Counted from the first letter of the stretch, positions 1 to 9,449 are shown. The stretch is 38,803 nt of DNA from Chromatiales bacterium (GCA_002868855.1 PKUM01000324.1:1-38803), one strand, 5' to 3'. The notes: generated by a model not told the origin, from the letters alone. Program-made: numbers and translations.

Positions 1-334
1 CGAAAATCACGACGCACTGCACGCGCGACTCGACACCCGTCCCCGATCTACTGGCGCCCATGACTCGTGGCCTCGCCTCGGTGAGGGCGGACGGCGCTTA
101 CGACGGGGCGTCCGTCTTTCGCAGTCTGGTCGAAAACGCTATGTCGCGCGTCAAGAACGAATTCGGCGGCGCCCTTAGAAGCCGAACTATTCAAACACAG
201 GATACGGAAGTGCGAATCGCCTGCACAATACTGAACACAATGACGCGGCTCGGAATGGCGGACGGTCACTGTGTTAGCTGAAAAATCTACCGAACGAACC
301 CGCTTGTCTCAAACTCTAGCCATGCAACAAGACC
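1..334 (+). pseudogene. IS5-family transposase, truncated remnant (3' part with right end)
   Basis: The reading frame from base 3 to the stop at 279-281 matches the C-terminal part of the IS5-type transposase found again at 6479-7075. Shared blocks include STPVPDLLAP, ADGAYD, VKNEFGG/FKNEF, TQ..EVRIAC and LLNTMTRLGM. Compared with that copy, about 65 residues between SVFRS and LVENA are missing, so the middle of the catalytic domain is deleted. After the stop, 320-334 carries the right terminal repeat ending CATGCAACAAGACC, the same end as at 7113-7126. The 5' part lies outside the window. With a core deletion the protein cannot be an active transposase. Confidence 0.85.
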
Positions 335-478
335 ACAGAATAGGCGGGGAGCGGCCGCCTGGGCCGTTGGAGGTACGATTTCCGCTACCGGCCCGTTGCA
401 GCCCTTGGCCTCGAATCACGGGATCTTCCGGATATCCCCATCCGAAGCACGCCGCGCTGCATTTCCCTTGAACAGCGG

Positions 479-2707
479 TTAGAGAGCTTCCCCAATCTGC
501 ATCTGGTCAATGACTTTACGCTGTTCTGCAACGTGGCGGTTTCGTTCGGCCAGGGCGGCCCGATAACGGGGCTCTGAGCGTATCTGGTCGTACAAAGGCA
601 GCTGATCGTAAATCATCCAATTTGCAAGATGGTTATGCACCAGTTGGGTTTCGATGTGGGCCAGTGCTTTTTCGATGTCCCCAGACATCAGATTACAAAA
701 TTGCTCGTTAAAATAATCAGCGTGCTTCACGAGTGTGGGCAGCTCTTCAAAATACGCGAGTGTTTGATCGAGCAAGGCGTTACCCAGCGACTTATCCCCG
801 GTATTGGCCAAGGTCCAGGCAACCAGGCATGCGTCGCCCGGATTGCGATCAATGAGGCTTTCCCAGGCCTCGGGTTCTGTCCACTCGGGGTCTCTGGCCA
901 CAAATATCTCTCGTGCGGATTCAAGGTTGCCAATGGCCAGATGAAGCAAGCCAGCCCAGTCGGAAGCACGTTGGAAAGAGAGCGCGTTGCCGCTGGCCCG
1001 GTTCCACGCGTCACGGACGCCAGCAGCATTCCCCCGAGCGTGGTTGATATGCAAATCCAAAATCTCCAATGCCCAGTGCCGAGCGTTAGTGTCGGCCAGT
1101 TTCTGCCGGTATCGTATTGCGCTCTCCAGATCACCCGCCTCGATCAAATACGTGCCCATGCCCATCAGTTGAACTGCCCCAGCCGGATCAATCAGAAGTG
1201 CTGCACGTAAATTCTGGATTGCAAGATCGAAACGCCCCAGGTACTGCCCATAAACAACCCCGAGACCCTGGTATCCCCTTGAAAAATCCGGGTGTGATTC
1301 AATTATTTCCTTGTATTGTTGCACCGCTCGGGAAAACTGGCCATGGCCTGCATATTGGTCCGCAAGGCTGGAACCTATGATGGCTGAAAGCGGATCCAGT
1401 TCGGCGGCTTTTTGAATAAGAGCGATCTTTTCTTCACCCCGGGAGAGGCCTTGCAGTTGACCACCGAAAAAGTGGTAAGCCGTAGCGTAATTCGGGCTTA
1501 ATTCAATGGCTCTCCTCGACGCCGCTTCCGCTTGATCGAACTTGCCTTCGTCAAAATAGATGCTGGACAGAGAGACATATGCTTCACCCAACTCGGGATC
1601 GATCTTGAGCGCACGGTCGATCGCGTCCTGCCTTATTTCGAGGGCTTCGTCAGGATTGAAACTGCCATAGATGGGGAGCAGAAAATAGGCGTCCGCCAGA
1701 CCAACCCATGCAAGATCGAAGTTTGGATCAAGATCAACCGCCTTGCGAAACTCCAGGGTTGCTTGTCCCAGCTTGGTTGATACCCGGGTAGCCATCAACT
1801 GCTTGCCGCGCATATAAGCGTTGTAGGCTGCCAGATCCTGAGTGGGCATGGCATTGATGCGCCGGATTTCTTGCGGCGTGAGGGTGGCCTGCAACGCGCT
1901 GGCGACCGCCTGGGATATCTCGCTTTGAATAGCGAACAGGTTTTTTGCCGTCAGTTCCCGGTCAAAGGTCTCAGCCCACAGATGTTGGTCGCTCTGTGCG
2001 TCGATGAGCTGTACATTGACGCGCACCTGGGTACCGGAGCGTTGAATGCCGCCTTCCAGGATATTCGCCACGCCGAGTTCCCTGGCAATCTCGGGAATTT
2101 TTTTTGTCGTATCCCGGTACTCCATCACCGACGTGCGCGAGATCACCTTCATAGATCCAATGCGTGCGATTGTGGTCAGAAGGTCATCGTGAATACCGTC
2201 GGTGAAAAATTGGTCCTCCTCACGGTTGCTGCGATTATCGAAAGGCAGCACAGCGATGGATAACCGATCAGCAGAGCTAGCTGCTTTCGCCTCCACGCTC
2301 GACTCAGGTGATCGCGTAGCCTGCTGTCGTGACGTCGATAGCTCGGTCTCCGCCAAATGTGGCGCCAAGTAGAATTTGTCGAAAAGGAGGTAGGTAACCG
2401 CCACGGCCATAAGAACAAAGATCACCCTGTTCAGTTTGCGACCGGTTCGTGCGGTAACAGATCGACGGCGGTCCACTTCTGACTCCTGCTTGATGCCTTC
2501 TGGGGTCAGTTCGAAGGCCCACGCAATGAACAGAGTTACGAAGAATCCGACCATGATGATGGCCAGGATCAGCTTTCCGCCCCATGCCGGCAACTCAAGA
2601 ATCTCGCCAACAACGTCGAGTATCTGGAGTAATACCCAGGCTGCAACCGCATATGCAGCGCCGACGCGGAAGACGTTTCGGCGTTTGAGTTCGTCAAGGA
2701 CCGACAT
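479..2707 (-). CDS. TolB-like/FlgO-type domain and TPR repeat inner-membrane protein
   Basis: A 742-residue protein starting MSVLDELKRRNVFRVGAAY, an N-terminus typical of a large gammaproteobacterial family. Hydrophobic segments lie at about 15-37, 43-64 and 92-111. A TolB-like/FlgO-like domain (about 150-270) begins at SIAVLPFDN and includes SRTSVMEYR and ILEGGIQRSG, a module often placed after transcriptional or adenylate cyclase output domains. From about 290 to 640 there are tandem TPR-like helices (repeats near DLAWVGLADAYFLLP, GEAYVSLSSIYFDEG, ATAYHFFGGQL). No DNA-binding or cyclase domain is visible, so it is probably a scaffold or sensor rather than an enzyme. It appears monocistronic and intact. 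Family assignment is fairly firm; the specific role is unknown. Confidence 0.85.
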   Translation of the reverse strand: MSVLDELKRRNVFRVGAAYAVAAWVLLQILDVVGEILELPAWGGKLILAIIMVGFFVTLFIAWAFELTPEGIKQESEVDRRRSVTARTGRKLNRVIFVLMAVAVTYLLFDKFYLAPHLAETELSTSRQQATRSPESSVEAKAASSADRLSIAVLPFDNRSNREEDQFFTDGIHDDLLTTIARIGSMKVISRTSVMEYRDTTKKIPEIARELGVANILEGGIQRSGTQVRVNVQLIDAQSDQHLWAETFDRELTAKNLFAIQSEISQAVASALQATLTPQEIRRINAMPTQDLAAYNAYMRGKQLMATRVSTKLGQATLEFRKAVDLDPNFDLAWVGLADAYFLLPIYGSFNPDEALEIRQDAIDRALKIDPELGEAYVSLSSIYFDEGKFDQAEAASRRAIELSPNYATAYHFFGGQLQGLSRGEEKIALIQKAAELDPLSAIIGSSLADQYAGHGQFSRAVQQYKEIIESHPDFSRGYQGLGVVYGQYLGRFDLAIQNLRAALLIDPAGAVQLMGMGTYLIEAGDLESAIRYRQKLADTNARHWALEILDLHINHARGNAAGVRDAWNRASGNALSFQRASDWAGLLHLAIGNLESAREIFVARDPEWTEPEAWESLIDRNPGDACLVAWTLANTGDKSLGNALLDQTLAYFEELPTLVKHADYFNEQFCNLMSGDIEKALAHIETQLVHNHLANWMIYDQLPLYDQIRSEPRYRAALAERNRHVAEQRKVIDQMQIGEAL

Positions 2708-2775
2708 GCGCGTAATCTAGCAGATAGCTCGCAGGGATGTTCCTCTTCTGGCCATCTTCTGCCCGACTGGTTAAG

Positions 2776-2794
2776 GGCCTTGGTGCATGGCTCC
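2776..2794 (+). repeat. Solo IS5-type left terminal repeat
   Basis: The 19 bases beginning GGCCTTGGTGCATGGCTCC match the left end of the IS5-type remnants at 6279 and 25065 (CCTTGGTGCATGGCTCCGC is shared exactly with the latter). No transposase sequence follows, so this is a leftover end. Confidence 0.6.
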
Positions 2795-2887
2795 GCGCGG
2801 CGACCTGAATATCGGGTTCTCGGAAGGGTACCGAAAAATTAACGGCGGTTTGGCGACAATCGCGAAATGAATAGATCGGCATCACTG

Positions 2888-3278
2888 TACAAACGCCTGC
2901 TAAAGACACACCATCATGAGCTCAGAAAGATAGTGACGGACAAGTCAGGGAGCTACGGCGTTGCACATCGAGAGCTTATCCCGGATACGATTCACGACCC
3001 ATCTCAATATGCCAATAATCGTGCCGAAGTTTCCCATCAGCCAACGCGAGTGAGAGAACGGGGCATGCGTCGATTCAAATCAGCGCATCAGGCCCAGCGC
3101 TTCCTCGGCGTTCACGCGGCTGTCTGCAGTCTATTCAACCTGGGACGGCATTTGATTTCGGCCAAGCATTATCGATCGACCAGACAGCGCGCCTGTTCGT
3201 CTTGGGAATGGGCAACAGGACCGTGAGAGGCTTCGTTCCCCGGGTTTGAACGAGTTCAATAGTTAACTTGTCAGTACC
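2888..3278 (+). pseudogene. IS6-family transposase remnant (3' half plus right end)
   Basis: The frame to the stop at 3226 encodes the C-terminal half of an IS6-type DDE transposase and matches the fuller copy at 12027-12692. Shared blocks are YGVAHRELIP, QYANNR, PTRVRERGM and LFNLGRHLI. This copy keeps the second catalytic aspartate (IVTDK) and the glutamate (NNRAEVSH), but everything upstream of about YKRLL is gone, including the first aspartate and the zinc-ribbon/HTH region. The right terminal repeat TTAACTTGTCAGTACC lies at 3263-3278, one base different from the repeat at 12717-12732. The host S9 peptidase fragment starts immediately after it. Confidence 0.85.
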
Positions 3279-3279
3279 G

Positions 3280-3489
3280 TCGCTTGACTGGGTCGACGCC
3301 GACTAGGTCGGCATCATCGGCGGCTCCTACGGCGGCTACATGGCCGCCGCCGTCCAGGCGAACGAGGTCCCGGTCGAATACGTGGTCTTCGAGGACGAGG
3401 GCCACGGCTTCCGTCGGCGCGAGAACCGCATTACGGCCTCGGAAGCCTATCTCCGCTTCCTCGACACCTACCTGGAAGGCAAAGAATAA
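3280..3489 (+). pseudogene. S9 (prolyl oligopeptidase family) peptidase fragment
   Basis: In the frame from 3280, the sequence reads SLDWVDAD, then a TAG stop (3304-3306), then VGIIGGSYGGYM, the nucleophile elbow of S9 serine peptidases (serine codon 3325-3327). After a short stretch it jumps to VEYVVFEDEGHGF, which carries the catalytic histidine (codon 3403-3405), and ends YLEGKE with TAA at 3487-3489. The segment between nucleophile and histidine, which should hold the catalytic aspartate, is missing. The 5' part is replaced by the IS6 end at 3278. The gene is therefore broken three ways: loss of its 5' part, a premature stop, and an internal deletion. Confidence 0.85.
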
Positions 3490-3647
3490 GTATCGAGCAA
3501 CCGGCAACCGGATGTCAGGGGCGAGTCCGAAAAATATCCGGTGCATGCCCTGCGGGCCGGCTTCAGCACGGGCATCGTTACCGAAACCGGCACAGACTTC
3601 GAGGTGTTCAGCAGGCGCATTTCCACCCCTGGCGCTGACCCGCGGCG

Positions 3648-6206
3648 CTACGGTTGCCCGAGAAAGGCCCGCAGGCCCTCCCCTTCCCGTGCCTTCTTCC
3701 TGATGCAATCCTCGATGGTCTCGGTGGCTTTCTCCAGGGAGGCCGCGTACTTCTCTCCCCGCGGTTCGAAAAACTCGCGCAGCAAGGCCAGGTTCGCGTC
3801 GTTGCAGGCATTCTGCATGCCCAGGGGCAGCAGGGGCGGCACATAGGACGGCAGCTTGGCCTCCAAGGCTGCCAGGTTCTCTTCCAGCCAGGCATAGATG
3901 GGAGCGTGGTCCTGCAGGATGAAGGCCGCCCCGGCCAGGCCCAGCGTGGCATCGCCCGCCGGCACCGCGTCGGTGATGAAAAAGTTCAGGCGCTGGCGCA
4001 CCAGCTCGGAATCACGGAAGTACATCGAGCTTAGCAGGGTGCTCTTCTGGTCCTCTGACTTCGAGGACCGATAGGAAGTGATGTAGCGCTGGTACAGTTT
4101 CGCGTCGCCGTGCAACGCCGAGACCCGCAGCGCCTCCCGCGCCAGGTCCGTGGGCACGTTGGCCGGGTCGGACAGGTAGCGGTCGGTGATTGCGTCGATA
4201 GCCTTCCTGACCACCGGGTCGGAGCCGTACTGGCCCTGCAGGCGCAGCAGCCTGGGACGCATCTGGCGGATAGCCTCGTTGTCATCCTGCCGCGGCTCCA
4301 GTCCCACCCCGTCGATGCGTACACCCAGTGTCCGGTCCACGAAGCCCGCAAAGGCCTCCGAGGTATCGGCGTCCACCAGGCGGTTGCCGACATCCAGCAT
4401 GGCCTCGATAGCCGGCAGCGCCACCATCGGGTGCGGGTCTGCCAGCCCTATCTGCACCGCCGCCAGGTAAGACTGAATATCCAGTTGCCCGGCCTCCAGC
4501 AAGCCCTGGCTATTGTCCAGCAGGGCGATCTTCTCCCGCTCGCTCAGGACATCGCTGTCCTGCAACAGGCGCTGGAACCACTCCGGGTCGGTCTTCCAGC
4601 GGTAGTAGCCGTTGGCGCCAGCGTCGGGAAATACCCACTCGGTATCCCGTGGCAGCTTGAGTTTCCCGTCTTCATCGTCCAGCAGGTAAGTCAGGCGCTT
4701 GACCTGGCCCTGGTGCTTGTACTTGATGTCCAGCGGTATGCGCCATTGCCGGGGCGGCGGAACCCGGTCCAGACTGGCATAGCGGGCCTGGCTGATCCGC
4801 CCATCCCGCTCGATGCTCACCATCGGCAAGCCAGCCTGGTTGATGTAGTCATCGGCGATGTCGACGATCTCCCGGCCCGCGCGGTCCCCGATGGCGTCCC
4901 ACAGCTCCGCAGCCCTGGCATTGCCCCAGGCGTGACGCTTCAGGTAGTCACGGATGGCGTCGCGGAATTCCGCCTCTCCCGCGTAGGCCTCCATCATGCG
5001 CAGGATCGCCTCGCCCTTGCTGTAGTTCAGACCCAGATCCTCGATGGCATCGTCCTCGGTGCGCACCGGCTTGCGAATCGCCTTGGCGCTAAGCAGCTGG
5101 TCGGCGGGGAATGCAGCGGACTGTGGCAGTTGCAGTTCGGTCTCGTACTGTGGGAACACGCTGGCCATGACCTTTCCCCCCATCCAGGAGGCGAATGCCT
5201 CGTTTAGCCACAGATCGTCCCACCACTGCATGGTTACCAGGTCGCCGTACCATTGGTGCGCCAGTTCGTGGGCAATGATGCTGAGCACGGTGGCCGCGGT
5301 CGCACCGGAAACCTCGTCCCCCACCATCAGCAGGTCGGTGCGGTAGGTCACCAACCCGGGATTCTCCATGGCGCCGAAGGCGAACTCCGGCACCGCCACG
5401 AAATCCAACTTGCGGTAGTGATACGGCGCGCCGAAGTAACTCTCCAGCGCCTTGAGGATGGCGGGGGTATACCGCTGCACGAAGCCGACCTCGCCGGCAC
5501 GGCCGCTGGGCGTGTAGATGAAGCCCGGCACCGACATGCCGTCCAGCGGCGCCCGATCCAATGGTCCCACTGCCAGCGCCAACAGGTAACTGGGCAGGGG
5601 TGGGGTCTGCATGAAGCGCACATGCTGCCAGCCCTCCGACTCGCTGCGCTCCTCAACGGGCGTGTTGGAGACCACGGTAAAACCGGCCGGGGCACGGACA
5701 GCCAGGCGATAGGGAATCTTGAAGGCGGGCTCATCGAATACCGGGAAGGCCCGACGGGCATGCATGACCTCGAACTGGGTGAACACGTAATCGCGTTCCT
5801 CGAAGCGCACCCGGTGCATGCCGAGCGAATCGGTGGCAAAAGTCCCTTCGAAATCCAACTCCAACACATAACGGCCGCGTGTGATGGGCTTGCCATCCGC
5901 CAGCCAGGTGTGGTCCCACTCGCCGTCGGCGGCCTGCAACTCCCGCCGCCGGCCATCCGTGCTCAGCAGGATGCGGCCCAGGGTGAGTCCCTGCTGGTAC
6001 AGGCCGATCCGCGGCACGGTCTCCTCCACCACCAGCTCGATGCGGGTGCTGCCCGAGAAAGTCGGTGACGCGGGGTCAATCCGCAGCTCGATGGACTGGC
6101 TCGACGGCGCGATACCCGGCGGCAGGCGGTAGTCGGCCGACTCCTCTGCGTGGACCAACAGCGTCCAGAACAAGGGTGCAATCACCCAGAGTCCGCGATA
6201 AATCAT
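3648..6206 (-). CDS. M1-family zinc aminopeptidase, secreted
   Basis: An 852-residue protein with an N-terminal signal peptide (MIYRGLWVIAPLFWTLLVHA), so it is likely periplasmic or exported. It shows the M1 hallmarks: the GAMEN exopeptidase motif near residue 277, the zinc site HELAH at 313-317, and the third ligand E336 in WLNEAF, with the canonical 18-residue spacing. An N-terminal beta saddle domain precedes the catalytic domain, and a helical ERAP1_C-like region fills the C-terminal half. The length is normal for the family and all key residues are present. It would remove N-terminal amino acids from peptides. It resembles the ERAP/APN-type branch rather than classical cytosolic PepN. 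It stands alone between IS debris on both sides. Confidence 0.93.
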   Translation of the reverse strand: MIYRGLWVIAPLFWTLLVHAEESADYRLPPGIAPSSQSIELRIDPASPTFSGSTRIELVVEETVPRIGLYQQGLTLGRILLSTDGRRRELQAADGEWDHTWLADGKPITRGRYVLELDFEGTFATDSLGMHRVRFEERDYVFTQFEVMHARRAFPVFDEPAFKIPYRLAVRAPAGFTVVSNTPVEERSESEGWQHVRFMQTPPLPSYLLALAVGPLDRAPLDGMSVPGFIYTPSGRAGEVGFVQRYTPAILKALESYFGAPYHYRKLDFVAVPEFAFGAMENPGLVTYRTDLLMVGDEVSGATAATVLSIIAHELAHQWYGDLVTMQWWDDLWLNEAFASWMGGKVMASVFPQYETELQLPQSAAFPADQLLSAKAIRKPVRTEDDAIEDLGLNYSKGEAILRMMEAYAGEAEFRDAIRDYLKRHAWGNARAAELWDAIGDRAGREIVDIADDYINQAGLPMVSIERDGRISQARYASLDRVPPPRQWRIPLDIKYKHQGQVKRLTYLLDDEDGKLKLPRDTEWVFPDAGANGYYRWKTDPEWFQRLLQDSDVLSEREKIALLDNSQGLLEAGQLDIQSYLAAVQIGLADPHPMVALPAIEAMLDVGNRLVDADTSEAFAGFVDRTLGVRIDGVGLEPRQDDNEAIRQMRPRLLRLQGQYGSDPVVRKAIDAITDRYLSDPANVPTDLAREALRVSALHGDAKLYQRYITSYRSSKSEDQKSTLLSSMYFRDSELVRQRLNFFITDAVPAGDATLGLAGAAFILQDHAPIYAWLEENLAALEAKLPSYVPPLLPLGMQNACNDANLALLREFFEPRGEKYAASLEKATETIEDCIRKKAREGEGLRAFLGQP

Positions 6207-6278
6207 AATGGTCCCTTCCGTCGTATCGCTTCAGGCACAAGTATAGGGTATGGACAGGCGGGCCTCTGGCATGCCCGC

Positions 6279-7126
6279 GACCTTGGCGCATGGCTCTGCT
6301 GCGAAGCCTTATTATGGCGACATTGGCTCAGCATGGTGACCGGAATGCCTCAAATTTACCCCCAGCGGAATCAACTCAGGCACACCAGGAAGCGGTATCG
6401 GGTCCGAAACTGGAACGAGTATGAAACCGGTTTGCGCCGCCGTGGCACAATATCGGATCTGTCGCTGCGACCGGTCCAATGCAAATCATGATCGATGGCA
6501 CGGGTTTGAAAATGCACCGTGGCTCCGCTCCACCTGAAGACAAACGAAACAGAAGAAGCTGGCGCAAATTGCACTTGGCAGTCGACGCGAAGGCCGCTGA
6601 GATACTCTCTGCGAAGGTCACGACATATGACACCCGGGATTCGACGCCAGTCCCTGATTTACTGGCTCCCGTTGAACGCGCATTCGCCTCGGTCATGGCA
6701 GATGGCGCGTACGATCGCGCCTCTGTCTACAACGCCATAGCTGAAAACGCGCCGCGCAAAAGCCATTCTCCAACCAGAATAGTGATACCACCGGGACGCA
6801 ATTCACGGCTCGCCGAAGACCACGATGTGGTCAACGGCCAAGGTGATGGAAACATTCGCCACATTGCCCGCGTCGGCCGGCGTCAATGGCAGAAAGAAAC
6901 CAAATACAATCAGCGAAGTTTGGTCGAGACTGCCGTGTCCAGGTTCAAGAACGAGTTCACCGATAGCCTTCGAAGTCGAACACTGCGCACACAGGTTTCG
7001 GAAGTGCGAATCGCTTGCAACCTACTGAACACGATGACAAGGCTCGGAATGCCGAACGGTCACTGCGTTGCCTGAAAAGTGCTGAACCAGCCCGCTCGTC
7101 TCAAAATCTGGTCATGCAACAAGACC
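6279..7126 (+). mobile_element. IS5-family element, internally deleted
   Basis: The left end GACCTTGGCGCATGGCTC (from 6279) and the right end CATGCAACAAGACC (to 7126) form imperfect terminal inverted repeats sharing a CTTG..GCATG core. The 848 bp length is short for this family. The 5' end of the transposase gene (from 6343, MPQIYPQRNQL...) is out of frame with the 3' part from 6479, consistent with an internal deletion near 6460. Confidence 0.75.
6343..7075 (+). pseudogene. IS5-family transposase, deleted and frameshifted
   Basis: The N-terminal piece reads MPQIYPQRNQLRHTRKRYR then VRNWNEYETGLRRRGTIS, as in IS5-group transposases. It then jumps, in another frame, to MQIMIDGTGLKMH (6479), which carries the first catalytic aspartate (IDGTG). 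Next come SWRKLHLAVD, STPVPDLLAP, MADGAYDRAS (second aspartate region), TRIVIPPGRN and the C-terminal RFKNEF...LLNTMTRLGM block. The stretch normally lying between GTI and the IDGTG block is missing, so no complete protein can be made. The 198-codon 3' part is open. Related fragments occur at 1-334, 20728-20840 and 25065-25210. Confidence 0.85.
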
Positions 7127-7227
7127 TTAAAGGGGATAGATCACGGCGAGGGGCGCCAAAGGAGGCGCGTCGGAGGCCGGTGAGCTCTGGATCGATCCGG
7201 CGTCCCCGCGGCATGATTCGGGCTAAC

Positions 7228-7632
7228 TCAGGGCGGCGTCTCTTCGACCAGGATTTCGGCGGCGCAGATAATTGTCTGCCAGCAATTGTTTGCCCAGTCC
7301 ATCTCGGTTGACCGCTGGCATATCGGGGGCGAGATGGCCGTGGCGCCCGCCCGGGACGCACGCAGCCGCAGCTGATCCATGGCGTCTTCCTCGCGCGGGT
7401 ACTGTTGGGCGTTCAAGTTCCTCAGGCAGGACAGGCCGCGTATTTCTCCGAGCGAGCGGTAGTGCCCATTTGCCCGTTGCTCGGCACCGACGATCTCAAT
7501 GGCCTTGTATCGCTCCAGTTGGTCATGATCAAGGTCGTAGTGATTCACTGTATCGATATATGTGCAGCCACTGAGGGCAAGAGCGGCCGCCAGCAGCAGA
7601 CTGAGCGCCCGGGCGCCGGGGCAGCGGCTCAC
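7228..7632 (-). CDS. RcsF-like outer-membrane lipoprotein
   Basis: The GTG at 7630-7632 gives a 134-residue protein and overlaps the TGA of the upstream gene (GTGA), implying translational coupling; that is why this start is chosen over longer upstream extensions. A lipoprotein signal (ALSLLLAAALALSGC) is followed by a domain matching RcsF in spacing: SLGEIRGLSC (RcsF has LGEVSGDSC), then RLRASRAGATAI..PIC, then NCWQTIICAAEILV (RcsF has GCYRQAVCIGSAL). Four mature cysteines are placed as in RcsF, where two disulfides form. RcsF senses envelope stress for the Rcs phosphorelay; no rcs genes are visible here, so a general envelope role is inferred. Confidence 0.7.
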   Translation of the reverse strand: MSRCPGARALSLLLAAALALSGCTYIDTVNHYDLDHDQLERYKAIEIVGAEQRANGHYRSLGEIRGLSCLRNLNAQQYPREEDAMDQLRLRASRAGATAISPPICQRSTEMDWANNCWQTIICAAEILVEETPP

Positions 7633-8921
7633 GAAGATTTCTTCTTTAAGCAAGGAGTTCGCATCAGGTGGAAATCGGCACGCGGCGGTACCGTGTCGCC
7701 CCTGTCGGCGGCAGCAACGGTCATCCATTCTCCCACGCGCTCACCCTGGGGGAGCCGGTAGCGGGGGCGTACGCTCCAGGTCAGCTTCTGGCAAGAGCCC
7801 AGCGGCTCTTCCACCTGGTGGCGCTGTCCCGCCAGTGAGGTTCGCCGGTATAGCTGCTGACCGTCGGCCAGGATCTGCAGATCCCAGGCAATGTCGTCCT
7901 CGTCGATCTCGGGCGGGGAAGCCAGGTGCCTGTCGTCCCCCAGCAAGGTGAAATCCCAGGCCAGCTCGGGAGTGAGGGTGTTGAGTTTTGCCTGCTTGAA
8001 GTCGGCATAGGATTCAGTGGCGACCGGCTTCAAAACGTGCCGCACCTCAAGCAGCACGAACAGGTTCTGAAAAATGCGTTCGCCGATACGAATCTTGGCA
8101 AGTCGCAGATGCTCGCGCCAGGCCTCGCCGTTGTTGGCCGTCCAACTTCGCATCGAGCGCGTGTCATAGGAACCATAGACCTCGTGGTACAGGGGTTCGC
8201 CTCCGGGCAGGCGCAGAAGCTCGACTTCCACCGATACTCCCAGGCGGCTGTGCTCATTGACCTCGGCGCTTATCTCGAGGATCCGGATATTGAGCAAGGC
8301 ATCGGCGTCGATCTCGGAAAGGGTCGTATCGGCCGCTGGAGTTCGCAGAATTTCACCGGTCACACCGTCAAGCTCGGATAGGTGCTTCTGGATTTCTTCC
8401 GCGAGCAGGACGTTGGCGACCTGCCCGTTGGCGGATGCGATCAGTGCGTCCGCGGCCTCTTTTTTGTTTTCCCGCTGTTCGGCTTCGACCGCGCCGGCGA
8501 CACCGCCAACGGTGGCGGCCACCGGCAGGATGATCGGCAGCATGAGAATATAAACGATGGCCCCTTCGCCGCTTCCGTCCGGGGACAAGGCGGCGTCCAC
8601 GCCGGCGGCAACCCCCTCGGCTACCTCGTCGCCGGTCTTGCCATACTGGCTGCCGCTGGCAATGAATGCTATCCCGGTGTCACCGGGTGCAATGGCCACC
8701 CGTGTAATTGCTGCCCGCTTCTCTTCAGACATGTGGCTGCTGAAATCGCGGTACATGGTGGACGGGTGTGCGGGCTTGACTATCAGCGGTTGGCAGCCGG
8801 ACAGTGCCAGCAAGCAAGCGGTCATGGCCAGCACCAGAGCCTGGCGTAGCCTCGTGATTGCCTTTCCGGACGGGACGCACCCGGGGCAGAGGATTCCTTG
8901 GTTTTGGGAAGGCGTCTGCAT
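7629..8921 (-). CDS. Hypothetical lipoprotein
   Basis: The 430-residue frame has a lipobox near residue 43 (LLALSGCQP), preceded by about 20 residues beyond a usual signal peptide, so the true start may lie downstream of 8921. I do not recognise the family. Visible parts are a glycine/alanine-rich hydrophobic stretch (YILMLPIILPVAATVGGVAG), a charged helix (EAEQRENKKEA), and a beta-rich C-terminal half. The protein would be membrane-anchored in the periplasm. Its stop overlaps the start of the RcsF-like lipoprotein, so the two are co-translated and probably act together at the envelope. Confidence 0.75.
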   Translation of the reverse strand: MQTPSQNQGILCPGCVPSGKAITRLRQALVLAMTACLLALSGCQPLIVKPAHPSTMYRDFSSHMSEEKRAAITRVAIAPGDTGIAFIASGSQYGKTGDEVAEGVAAGVDAALSPDGSGEGAIVYILMLPIILPVAATVGGVAGAVEAEQRENKKEAADALIASANGQVANVLLAEEIQKHLSELDGVTGEILRTPAADTTLSEIDADALLNIRILEISAEVNEHSRLGVSVEVELLRLPGGEPLYHEVYGSYDTRSMRSWTANNGEAWREHLRLAKIRIGERIFQNLFVLLEVRHVLKPVATESYADFKQAKLNTLTPELAWDFTLLGDDRHLASPPEIDEDDIAWDLQILADGQQLYRRTSLAGQRHQVEEPLGSCQKLTWSVRPRYRLPQGERVGEWMTVAAADRGDTVPPRADFHLMRTPCLKKKSS

Positions 8922-9170
8922 GCCAATCTCCTCGTCCCGGTTTGATACCCGTTTGCGTGGCCAGATTGTTCGACCGGGGCCGGTCGATATTTCTGCTTCT
9001 GGCTAGATGGAGGGGATTTTTGCGGCTAAGGGCCTCCGGGTCAACCAGGCCGGTTTAGCGCAGACCAGGCACGACATCCATATTCTGCGGGCCGTTGATC
9101 CCGAATATGAAGCGCCGATCAACAATCTGCTCGGTTACCTGATCACCACCCGGATCGCGACGGGACCGCG

Positions 9171-9255
9171 CTGACCGACACAGGCCAGGTGCGCTGTGCG
9201 CTGAAGACGCGCTTCCGCTACGGCCCAACGCGCCTGATCTTCGAACCGTGGGGCT
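9171..9255 (+). pseudogene. IS91-family transposase fragment
   Basis: The frame reads TGQVRCALKTRFRYGPTRLI then FEP, resembling the conserved block of IS91-type transposases (VRYALKTPYRDGTTH...FEPLDFIARL). It is about 28 codons and loses similarity on both sides. It is too short to identify the element precisely. Confidence 0.5.
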
Positions 9256-9359
9256 CTGTCGCACGGTCGTCTGGATAGCGCTTGGCGATCGCCTCGCCAT
9301 TAAACACGAGGCAAACGGGCTCGGTCACGATCCGCTTCATCCACAGGAACGACACGCCT

Positions 9360-9449
9360 TCCTCCACACGTCAGCCGAGTTCGCGTGCCCGGATCATGCT
9401 GCTTCACCGCCGCTACGATCTGCTTCACCGAATACCTCTTGCGCTTCAT
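9360..9449 (-). pseudogene. IS3-family OrfA, N-terminal fragment
   Basis: From an ATG at 9447-9449, preceded by GGAG, the minus strand reads MKRKRYSVKQIVAAVKQHDP, the start of the helix-turn-helix protein OrfA of IS3-type elements. Similarity stops after about 25 residues. The rest of the element is absent. Confidence 0.6.

Noticed and set aside
4110-5207. Long plus-strand open frame within the M1 aminopeptidase
   Set aside because: It is antisense to a clearly conserved gene with catalytic motifs. It has no domain character and is a GC-rich mirror frame.
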